Made by a program: the position numbers and the translations under genes. Below are positions 42,746 through 49,255 of a stretch of DNA of 64,000 bases, one piece after another. Position 1 is the first letter of the stretch. Every line of letters begins with the position of its first letter. The DNA comes from Candidatus Zixiibacteriota bacterium. GTDB taxonomy: Bacteria > Zixibacteria > MSB-5A5 > GN15 > JAAZOE01. The DNA lies in the NCBI GenBank assembly GCA_023138975.1, contig JAGLON010000002.1, positions 202,378 to 266,377 of the forward strand, written 5' to 3'. A model generated the notes under the pieces. It was not told the origin of the DNA. It saw only the letters and a list, made by a program, of their open reading frames with translations, and ran no database searches.

Positions 42746-42815
42746 TTGTAGGGCAGACCTCCCTCAGAAGTCTGCCTTTTTTATTGGTAGATTTTATTGG
42801 AAATCTGCCCTACAA
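42746..42815. repeat. GTAGG...CCTAC element doubling as terminator
   Basis: The ends TTGTAGGGCAGA (42746-42757) and TCTGCCCTACAA (42804-42815) pair over 12 bp. The first inner hairpin GGCAGAC...GTCTGCC (42752-42776) is followed by TTTTTT and is a good plus-strand terminator for the acyl-CoA dehydrogenase gene. The second is GGTAGATTT-TATTGG-AAATCTGCC (42786-42809). It lies between that gene and the putAbiC-type gene. Confidence 0.85.
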
Positions 42816-42847
42816 GACTGACCTATCTGTAAACTAGTTTATTGAAA

Positions 42848-43705
42848 TTATCTAAATGCTTTTTCATCATAGAGATTAACATGAGATGCTTCAATAAGCT
42901 TGTTTCTATCAAGATGTTTCATAAAACTATACTTTTCAATTAGTGGTTTGAATTTTCCCCTCCCTCTACCAGAAATGCAATTATAGAATAAAACCACAAG
43001 CTCATCACCGGACATAATAGCTCTAATTATATTGGTGTACTCTTTTTTTCTATTTGGATTTACTTCTGAGTTATCAACCAATTTAAATATATTATATAAT
43101 AGACGCATATAATTAGATAGCATCGGGTAAAATTCATTGAAGATTCGGGCGTAACTAGTGCCAATAATGTCATGGACTTTATATTGTCCAATCTGTGAAT
43201 TTATATTTTCGGAGTAAACTTTTTTTAGACGAATTGTTATTCTTCTAAAGCTAGCTGCTGAATTTAAGCTAGTATGGTGTTTGCCTTCTAATAAATCTTG
43301 AGAAAATTGTTGATGTATTTTTAATAATTGAAAAAAACGATTCTCAAAATTCTGTATTTCCATTTGTTCTTTTTGGCCTTGAAGTTGTTTTTTCTGCCCA
43401 GCTAACTCTTTGCGGTTTAGGACTAATTCCTCTCGTTGAAGTATTAATTCTTCTCGCTGTAATCCTAATTCTCTTTTTTGAAGAAAAATAGCATAAATGA
43501 GCCCCATAAATGCCAATACAGAGAATAACGATGTTGAAGCACCAAACATGTCCCCAAAGATACCTTTATCTGCCCAGTTTTCAGAGGGTACTAAAAAGGG
43601 AACTATTAGATTAGCTATCCAAAAAAGTAGTGCAAAAATACAGACCGGCCAAAACCATTTCGGTACTGCCTTTTTATCTTCTTTTTTATCTTTTTGTTTT
43701 TCCAT
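42848..43705 (-). CDS. Putative phage abortive infection protein (putAbiC type)
   Basis: 285 residues: two membrane segments (about 18-40 and 50-70), a coiled coil with repeated QREEL/NRKEL units (about 71-115), then a soluble domain with FENRFFQLLKIHQQF, YNIFKLVDN, MSGDELVVLFYNCIS and KFKPLIEKYSFMKHL. These blocks match what I know of the putAbiC family, proposed to abort phage infection; the mechanism is not established. GAGAGG precedes the ATG. The gene is AT-rich compared with its neighbours, stands alone on the minus strand and sits between palindromic elements at 42746-42815 and 43763-43862. Acquisition by transfer is likely. Family assignment is from memory of motifs only. Confidence 0.65.
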   Translation of the reverse strand: MEKQKDKKEDKKAVPKWFWPVCIFALLFWIANLIVPFLVPSENWADKGIFGDMFGASTSLFSVLAFMGLIYAIFLQKRELGLQREELILQREELVLNRKELAGQKKQLQGQKEQMEIQNFENRFFQLLKIHQQFSQDLLEGKHHTSLNSAASFRRITIRLKKVYSENINSQIGQYKVHDIIGTSYARIFNEFYPMLSNYMRLLYNIFKLVDNSEVNPNRKKEYTNIIRAIMSGDELVVLFYNCISGRGRGKFKPLIEKYSFMKHLDRNKLIEASHVNLYDEKAFR

Positions 43706-43762
43706 TAGAATCCTCTCAGGATATATGTAGTATAGTAATTTCTTCCATTAAATCAATATATT

Positions 43763-43862
43763 TGTCATTCCCGAGAGTCCGCGCGTTAGCCGGACGAGTC
43801 GGGAATCCAGAGCGGAATATGGTCAATCTCACCACTGGATACCCGCGTGCGCGGGTATGACA
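43763..43862. repeat. Dispersed palindromic repeat (TGTCATTCCCG...ATGACA)
   Basis: Outer TGTCAT (43763-43768) and ATGACA (43857-43862). Inner hairpins ATTCCCGA...TCGGGAAT (43767-43806), with a GTCCG/CGGAC sub-stem, and the perfect ATACCCGC-GTGC-GCGGGTAT (43839-43858). ATCCAG and CTGGAT pair in between. Related repeats are widespread in bacteria. It lies just upstream of the putAbiC-type gene. Confidence 0.75.
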
Positions 43863-44006
43863 CATCCAATGGATACTATGAAAATGCTGACGGGGGGACG
43901 TCCAATCACACAGGACTTTGATCTGCGGGGCTTATTTGATTAGATGTTAAGTTAAGGTACATATACATGATTTAAAAAGGGCTGATGGTTTTCAGTCCTT
44001 TTTTTA
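43863..44006 (+). ncRNA. Possible small RNA ended by an orphan terminator
   Basis: The stretch 43863-43973 has no open frame. It ends in a terminator-like hairpin (AAGGGCTGA with TCAGTCCTT, then seven T, 43975-44006). No plus-strand gene precedes it; the nearest one ends at 42730 and has its own terminator. No clear promoter is seen, so this is a weak call. Confidence 0.25.
43975..44006 (+). terminator. Orphan intrinsic terminator
   Basis: Nine-base-pair stem with one G-U pair, about a 5-base loop and a run of T. It lies 82 bases before the cheY-like gene and could end an unannotated transcript. Confidence 0.7.
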
Positions 44007-44088
44007 TTATAAAAACAGATAATTTTACGAGCGATTATTCCGATATCTTTAATAGGAAAACTGACCTAAATCAAAAGGGCTACTTACA

Positions 44089-44481
44089 ATGAAAGTTTTA
44101 ATCGTCGATGATTCTATGGCAATCCGCCATGCCATATCCAAGACTGTCACAGAAATGGGGTATGAGCCCATAGAAGCAGAAAATGGCGCCGAGGCTTTGA
44201 TCAAACTAAAAAGCTCATATCAGCAAGTTGTTCTTACTATCCTGGATTGGAATATGCCGGTGATGGATGGTATGGATGTTCTGAGGAAAGTGAAAAACAC
44301 CGAAGAGTACGCTCATATTCCGGTCCTAATGGCAACTTCAGATGGTATTAAAGAAGATGTCATAAAAGCATTGAAAGCAGGCGCCGCATCATATTTAGTA
44401 AAACCGTTCAAATCAGAAGAACTCCAAGCTCGTATAGAAGAGATTCTAAACGCAGTGGATGCTTCTGTAAAAAGTGAGTAA
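44089..44481 (+). CDS. CheY-like single-domain response regulator
   Basis: 130-residue receiver domain with no output domain. The acidic pair D7/D8, phosphoacceptor D53 (ILDWNMPVMDG), T83 (LMATSDG) and K105 (VKPF) are all present, so it should be phosphorylated by a histidine kinase and act by binding a partner. A CheX-like phosphatase gene follows directly, with an intrinsic terminator between the two. No kinase, receptor or flagellar gene is in this window, so the pathway is unknown; it need not be motility. Confidence 0.9.
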   Translation: MKVLIVDDSMAIRHAISKTVTEMGYEPIEAENGAEALIKLKSSYQQVVLTILDWNMPVMDGMDVLRKVKNTEEYAHIPVLMATSDGIKEDVIKALKAGAASYLVKPFKSEELQARIEEILNAVDASVKSE

Positions 44482-44482
44482 C

Positions 44483-44503
44483 AGTCCTAATCGGACTTTT
44501 TTT
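44483..44503 (+). terminator. Intrinsic terminator or attenuator between cheY and cheX-like genes
   Basis: AGTCC-TAATC-GGACT followed by seven T. It begins two bases after the cheY stop and ends directly at the ATG (44504) of the next gene. The stem also covers GGA, the only ribosome-site-like sequence for that ATG. Confidence 0.65.
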
Positions 44504-45007
44504 ATGAATAGTACTTTTACTAAATCCAGGTTGTCACCGGATATTGTGGTTCAGTCGTTTGAAAATGCGATTCTTGCGGTCTTAAGCTCAATTTCCGATA
44601 CTGACATTTCCATTGTGGATCGGCAGTCCTACCCCAAGTGTATCCCATCGACGGATTATTATGGCGAAGCAATTCTCGATGGAGTATTGAAAGGTCAGGT
44701 TTGCGTCGCGATTAATGAGCCGGCGGCGAGGTTTATTTCTGCAAAGTTGGCAATGGCACAACCGCCTGAAATAGATGAAGACGTTACCGTCGATGGCGTC
44801 AAGGAGACATTAAACCAAATCTGTGGCAAATTCAGGACGATTCTCGGAGAGTTTGAGGGGAAAATCGAATTTAGTATTCCAGCAGTAAGTCAGGAAACGG
44901 TCAAATTATTACCGGGGATATATGATAAGAGGTTGACCCAGTTAACTGTCGTTAAGCTAAATAATCATCATGTATCTATATTACTTTTGGCCTCATATCA
45001 GGCCTGA
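44504..45007 (+). CDS. CheX-like CheY-phosphate phosphatase
   Basis: About 167 residues from ATG 44504. A GTG at 44474 would add ten residues and overlap cheY by eight bases. The CheC/CheX/FliY catalytic pattern is visible as ETLNQICG, with E101 and N104, and the P126 of FSIPAV sits at the expected distance. The family removes phosphate from CheY-P. One catalytic helix is present, as in CheX. Placed directly after cheY, it should set the signal lifetime. The terminator just before ATG 44504 suggests that its expression is lowered or regulated relative to cheY. Confidence 0.75.
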   Translation: MNSTFTKSRLSPDIVVQSFENAILAVLSSISDTDISIVDRQSYPKCIPSTDYYGEAILDGVLKGQVCVAINEPAARFISAKLAMAQPPEIDEDVTVDGVKETLNQICGKFRTILGEFEGKIEFSIPAVSQETVKLLPGIYDKRLTQLTVVKLNNHHVSILLLASYQA

Positions 45008-45011
45008 TAGT

Positions 45012-45974
45012 TTATAAGATTTTATAATCTTCAAAACTAAAATTCATCAAAGATAATAAAAATTTTTTCTGATGCGGGTTTCCCCATCCGCTTTCATCAA
45101 ATTCAGTATCTAATATAAGCCAGATGGCTTCGTCGATAAACACAAAGAAAAGGAAATCCTGCCAGATCTCTTTTTCTACTTCAGTAAGTTCAATAAGACT
45201 AAGATATTGATTACGGAACAACTCCCACTCAAAGACCGTTAGCATCCGGGGAGGGGCTGTGATAAATTCATTGTTAAACAGAATCAAGGCCAGGGCAAGA
45301 TCAAACAGCCGGGGAATCCGTCCGGCATTATCTGGATCGATTAGGGTCGGGCGATTATCTTCGCTATAAACTAAGTTGTTTGCTTTGTAGTCCCAGGTGG
45401 CATTGACCAGAGGCAGGTCGTGCTTTTTTAGTTGAGGCAATTTATCTGTTAAGAACAGCTCAATTTTCTTTACCAATGCCGGTGTTGAATCCAGATTCAG
45501 CTTTTTGCCGAGAGCGTTCAGGTTTGACAGGTCGCCTTCGAGTTCCTTGTTATAATCATCATCAAAATTATCCCATGTAAACCGGGGGAGACCAAAATCA
45601 ATTTCGGGTTGATGAGCATGGATACGGCCCAGTAAATCGGCGGCGCCAATAAGATGCTCGGGAATACCGGAATACAGAATTCCTCTGACAAAAGGATAGA
45701 CAATCCAGACCTTGTCATCAATTTCCACTGGATTGGGTGAAATGCTGTCTATCGGAGTCACGACTTTGATGCTGTCGTCGGATATTGATTTAGTCCAGTT
45801 GAGCAGGTTTTCGGCTCGGCTAAACGGAGGAGTTTTGGTTCGCTTGATGATGAAATCATCGGTGCCTTTTTGATACCGAAAAACCGGAGCAAAGGGGTAA
45901 ATAGATTCGAGCGAGACGTATTCAATCTCGAGGCCGAATGTTTCGAAGACCGTTTTGTATTCGGTAGCTTTCAT
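45012..45974 (-). CDS. APH-fold phosphotransferase (aminoglycoside/choline-kinase-like)
   Basis: About 320 residues from ATG 45974, which has AAGGA nine bases upstream. The fold is recognised from DFIIKRT (ATP-anchoring lysine), the LLGRIHAHQP segment and the C-terminal kinase motifs ATWDYKANNLVY and PTLIDPDNAGRIPRLFDLALAL. The Brenner motif HxDxxxxN appears as TWDYKANN, so the usual histidine is replaced by threonine, while the catalytic Asp and Asn remain. Possible substrates are small molecules such as homoserine or an aminosugar; none is indicated. It converges with the cheX-like gene, five bases away. Confidence 0.7.
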   Translation of the reverse strand: MKATEYKTVFETFGLEIEYVSLESIYPFAPVFRYQKGTDDFIIKRTKTPPFSRAENLLNWTKSISDDSIKVVTPIDSISPNPVEIDDKVWIVYPFVRGILYSGIPEHLIGAADLLGRIHAHQPEIDFGLPRFTWDNFDDDYNKELEGDLSNLNALGKKLNLDSTPALVKKIELFLTDKLPQLKKHDLPLVNATWDYKANNLVYSEDNRPTLIDPDNAGRIPRLFDLALALILFNNEFITAPPRMLTVFEWELFRNQYLSLIELTEVEKEIWQDFLFFVFIDEAIWLILDTEFDESGWGNPHQKKFLLSLMNFSFEDYKIL

Positions 45975-46094
45975 TTCTGTACATCCTTCAGATTCTGTGT
46001 ATAATACCAAACGGCAGTCAGGTCTATATGTTGCAGAAAAAGTGTGTACTGTAAATATAGCGTTACTTTTCCCTATAGGGAAACCGATTGAATT

Positions 46095-46523
46095 TTACCC
46101 GATCTTAATTGTCAGCTTGCCGTCGCTGAATTCGACCGGGTAAACTGTCAGATTATTTAGTTTATCATTATTCAATATCTTGCCGGAATAATCATAGGTC
46201 GATTTTCCGATTGAACAACATTGTATCGTCTCTGTTCCGGGTACCGGGTCTAATCTCCGTTTAGCGTGCTCACAGTGATTCCTGTAGGCATGATACTCAT
46301 TGTCCTCGCCGTATATGACTAATACCCGGTTGGGTAGTTCTTTACTTTCGATACGAAGCGCACCGTTGACCGGATCAAGTTCTTTGGCTTGGTTCAAATC
46401 CACCGTTATCACACCGCTGGCATACGACCAGCAATCGTTGTTGGCCGGCAGTTCGGTCACGCATTTTCCAAACAGTCGCTGGAAGATTCCCCGTTTGAGA
46501 ATTTTGATTTTATTGTCACTCAT
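46095..46523 (-). CDS. Degenerate Rieske-like protein coupled to a repeat protein
   Basis: 142 residues starting at ATG 46523, which overlaps the stop region of the upstream gene by eight bases. The C-terminal half resembles a Rieske [2Fe-2S] domain: VLVIYGEDNEYHAYRNHCEH, then IQCCSIGKSTYDYSGKI and a closing VYPVEFSDGKLTIKI. The first ligand pair C84-x-H86 is present. In the second pair the cysteine is there (C102 or C103), but the histidine expected three residues on is isoleucine or glycine. It may not hold a normal cluster. There is no signal peptide although the partner protein is exported. Confidence 0.65.
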   Translation of the reverse strand: MSDNKIKILKRGIFQRLFGKCVTELPANNDCWSYASGVITVDLNQAKELDPVNGALRIESKELPNRVLVIYGEDNEYHAYRNHCEHAKRRLDPVPGTETIQCCSIGKSTYDYSGKILNNDKLNNLTVYPVEFSDGKLTIKIG

Positions 46524-48660
46524 CGAAAATCTCCAGTTCGGGAATGTGTCCGTTATCAGTATCAATGCCGATGCCAAAGTTGTTGTGTCCAAAGTTTTCG
46601 TGGTCTCTATCCAATGTCCGCCAGATAGCATTGTTGATGAACTTATCTGAGGCCGAAGTGGTGTTACCCTCAACCACAAAATAATTATCCGTGCCGTTGG
46701 CATCAATGAAAATTCCAGCCGATTTGGCATAGTAGCTGTAAGTGTGCAGTTCGGACGGCTTTTTAAACGCCTCACGGAACGAAGCGGCTCCAAAGCCTTC
46801 CTGACCTTTGTTATAGGTATAGGTGTCGGCTCCTTCCATATCAAAAAAGAATGCGAACGACCGTATCTGAGCCAGACCGTATGAAATAATTTTGGCTTCG
46901 TATTCGTCGTCTCCGGCCCGGTCGATAAAGAGCGCATTGGCAAAATCCCACCCAAAGCCCAGAGCGGCTCCGGCTGTTTCATAGAGTAAATGTTTGTCGT
47001 TGCCCTGTTCATCAATTAAGGCGCTGTTGCAAAAATGAGCCCCGGAAGCTTGCGTAAAATAGACCGACTTATAAACGTCGTCGCCTTCTCCGTCATAACA
47101 GAGACCGGTACCAAACCAATATCCGCATCCCAACGACCAGTTACCGGAGATATACTCATCATTGCCTTTAATATCTATAATTGCTCCAAGGCCACCGGCC
47201 CAGCTATGACCGTCTGAGCCGTCGCCGCGCCTACCAAAACCGGCTCCCTGAGCGTTATTGACATTGATCGAAAAATCGCTATGGTAATCACCCCGGTTTA
47301 CGACCTTGGAGGATGGTTCGGCGGTATAACTATCGTCACCGGAGTAATCAGCGAGGCAGCCGACGCCTCCGCCGACCCCGCCCATGCCTTGACCGTCGCC
47401 GTAAAGGTAATACTTATCATCACCGGCACAATCAATTGAGAGACCGATACCGAAATAGCCGCAGCCTTGAGCCGATGTTTCCGCTCGGTAATCGTCGCTG
47501 CCGTTTTTATCGAATAAAATACCCAAGCCAAAAAAACCGGCGCCTTGAGAAAAAACCGTTCCGGTATAACGATCAGAACCGTCAGCGTCATACAACAATC
47601 CTACTCCGAGAATCCCGGCGCCAAATGACGGTTTTTCTTTGGAAGTCTGGATGTAATTATCATTACCGCCTAAATCAATGGCGACTGAAATACCTCGATC
47701 CGGGCGAGAGGTCGCTCCAACCGGGCCGCTATAGGTATCGTCGCCTCCAAAATCAATAATCAGCAAGGCATCGTTTCCGTCAATGGTGTTGTTTTCGGTG
47801 CCTTTCAGGACAATGCGCCCGTATGGAGTAGGAAAGTCAAACGAGAAATCGGCCGGTATATTATGAATATATTTATGTACAGCTTTCTCAAATTTCTCGG
47901 CGGCTTCGGTCAGCTTTAATCCAGCATAGCAGAGAGATTCAAAATCGATTAATCCGGCGGCGTCATCAATTTCAGGATAATAAACTTGCCCATCCCCCTG
48001 CGTGTCGGCTATATCACGGATATAGAATATTTTCTGCCGTAACTCATGTGGGATATTCCGCAGGGCTATGTCACGCCATTTGACTGCATCGCGAATGTTT
48101 TCAACCAGCATTGCCAGCGGCTGGCTGATTCCTTCGGGCAAGTCCACGGTCTGGGCGGCGATATCTTTTCGTAAATCGGGCCAGTCAGCTTTTTTTCCAA
48201 AAGTGATATACTCGGTGTTTTGCCCGGCCTGAATGAAAATGTTTTCGATGGCCCTGATAAACGGCTTTTCACCGTCCGGAGCGCCAATCGTATTGGCTCC
48301 ATAGACTCGCATGCCGCCTATTTTTCGTTCGACACCCAAAAGGTAGGTCAAGCGATAGAGGTTATTTTCGAGACTGTCCAATAATTCAGGCGAACAGTAT
48401 CTTCGCACAGCTCCGGCGAATGATTTTGTGTAATCATAGAGCTTTAGCGGTTCGGCAAAGAGATCATCGAATGATTTTAGCTTATACGGAATGTCAGTTG
48501 GAAATCTGGTCCAATATCCTTTTGGGCTGTATCCCAAATCGGACCGGCTGAAGCCAATGGAATCAAGCGCGGCATCGAGTAAATCCGGCTTGTCCTGCCC
48601 GTACAGGCATGAAGCAGCCATAAAAATTATTAAGATGAATATTAGAGCGTGCGTTTTCAT
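46516..48660 (-). CDS. Exported protein with about twelve G-D/N-D-x-Y repeats
   Basis: 714 residues with a signal peptide (about 4-22). Residues up to about 275 form a helical region. The rest is a chain of roughly twelve units of 30-40 residues, each with a loop of type GGDDTY, GNDNY, GSDRY, GSDDY, GDDKY, GDDSY, GNDEY, GDDVY, GDDEY or GTDNY, followed by glycine-rich strands such as QGAGFFGLGILFD. The pattern suggests a parallel beta structure with acidic, perhaps calcium-binding, turns. It is not the classical RTX nonapeptide. GGAGG precedes the ATG. The Rieske-like gene is translationally coupled downstream. The function is unknown; a surface or periplasmic scaffold is possible. Confidence 0.65.
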   Translation of the reverse strand: MKTHALIFILIIFMAASCLYGQDKPDLLDAALDSIGFSRSDLGYSPKGYWTRFPTDIPYKLKSFDDLFAEPLKLYDYTKSFAGAVRRYCSPELLDSLENNLYRLTYLLGVERKIGGMRVYGANTIGAPDGEKPFIRAIENIFIQAGQNTEYITFGKKADWPDLRKDIAAQTVDLPEGISQPLAMLVENIRDAVKWRDIALRNIPHELRQKIFYIRDIADTQGDGQVYYPEIDDAAGLIDFESLCYAGLKLTEAAEKFEKAVHKYIHNIPADFSFDFPTPYGRIVLKGTENNTIDGNDALLIIDFGGDDTYSGPVGATSRPDRGISVAIDLGGNDNYIQTSKEKPSFGAGILGVGLLYDADGSDRYTGTVFSQGAGFFGLGILFDKNGSDDYRAETSAQGCGYFGIGLSIDCAGDDKYYLYGDGQGMGGVGGGVGCLADYSGDDSYTAEPSSKVVNRGDYHSDFSINVNNAQGAGFGRRGDGSDGHSWAGGLGAIIDIKGNDEYISGNWSLGCGYWFGTGLCYDGEGDDVYKSVYFTQASGAHFCNSALIDEQGNDKHLLYETAGAALGFGWDFANALFIDRAGDDEYEAKIISYGLAQIRSFAFFFDMEGADTYTYNKGQEGFGAASFREAFKKPSELHTYSYYAKSAGIFIDANGTDNYFVVEGNTTSASDKFINNAIWRTLDRDHENFGHNNFGIGIDTDNGHIPELEIFDE

Positions 48661-48784
48661 TAATACCTCCGGAAAGTTCCTCAGTACGATAGCCGACTGC
48701 TGAATAAAAATCTATATAAAATATAGTAAAAAATTAGTTGCGCCAGTCAATATAATCTTATTGCTTTTGTGCTAAGGGATTAAT

Positions 48785-48865
48785 ATGAAGCGTTTGTCAA
48801 TAATTACAATCGTCACTTTATGCGCAGTCATGGTGTTTGTGTTTTGGTATCGTGCGATAGTGTAG
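48785..48865 (+). CDS. Candidate 26-residue membrane microprotein
   Basis: A short frame ATG 48785 to TAG 48865, preceded by AAGGGA six bases upstream. The peptide begins MKRLSIITIVTLC and continues as one hydrophobic helix ending FWYRAIV, a typical single-span small membrane protein with a positive N-terminus. No partner is evident. It may be chance, since one short frame with a ribosome site is weak evidence. Confidence 0.35.
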   Translation: MKRLSIITIVTLCAVMVFVFWYRAIV

Positions 48866-49255
48866 TGATTGAGAGGACAGGGTCTTTCTCATAGGGAACT
48901 AATTTTGTTCGGTTTTCTTATTGAGGAATTTGTTGTCAAGTAAAAAAAAGTTAAATTTTATTTTTTTCATTTTTTGCTTGCGCAGAGCGTATGATAAGAT
49001 AAATTTAACATCGAATTTTAGATGTGTTAGTGAATATAGAGTAAGGCAGGATAAATATGGAAACCAAGGGAGGTTTCAGCTGTCAGGGATTACGGCGGAA
49101 CCAAAGCATGGAGGAAACTATATGATGTAGATCTTTAACGGTTTTCCCTTTACATGATTAATGGCTAGAAGCAACGTAAGGCGAAGATCGTCTATACTTT
49201 TTTGAATATAAAACGAAATAATATAAATCAATGAACTTCTTACAAAGGAAGAGCA
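48866..49255. other. Gene-free leader region before the outer-membrane barrel gene
   Basis: 390 bases of AT-rich sequence without a convincing gene. A GAAACC-AAGGGA-GGTTTC hairpin lies at 49060-49077, followed by purine-rich segments (CGGCGGAACC, CATGGAGGAAAC). This looks like a structured untranslated leader, but it matches no riboswitch class that I can recognise. Confidence 0.35.

Noticed and set aside
46524-47015. Upstream extension of the Rieske-like frame to about 306 codons
   Set aside because: The extension is antisense-free but out of frame within the large repeat gene. The real start is the ATG at 46523 with the eight-base overlap.
47313-47759. Arginine/tyrosine-rich plus-strand frame opposite the repeat gene
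   Set aside because: Biased composition (many R, Y, N) is what the complement of G-D-Y repeats gives. Not a real protein.
46516-48660. RTX calcium-binding toxin
   Set aside because: Repeats are 30-40 residues long with one acidic turn each, not GGxGxDxUx nonapeptides, and no type I secretion genes are near.
48921-49130. 69-codon open frame in the leader before the barrel gene
   Set aside because: No ribosome site, no protein-like features and overlap with the candidate leader hairpin.
49021-49255. Cyclic-di-GMP or other known riboswitch
   Set aside because: The conserved blocks of the classes I know (for example the AAACC and GGACGCAAAGC blocks of the GEMM class) are not present together.
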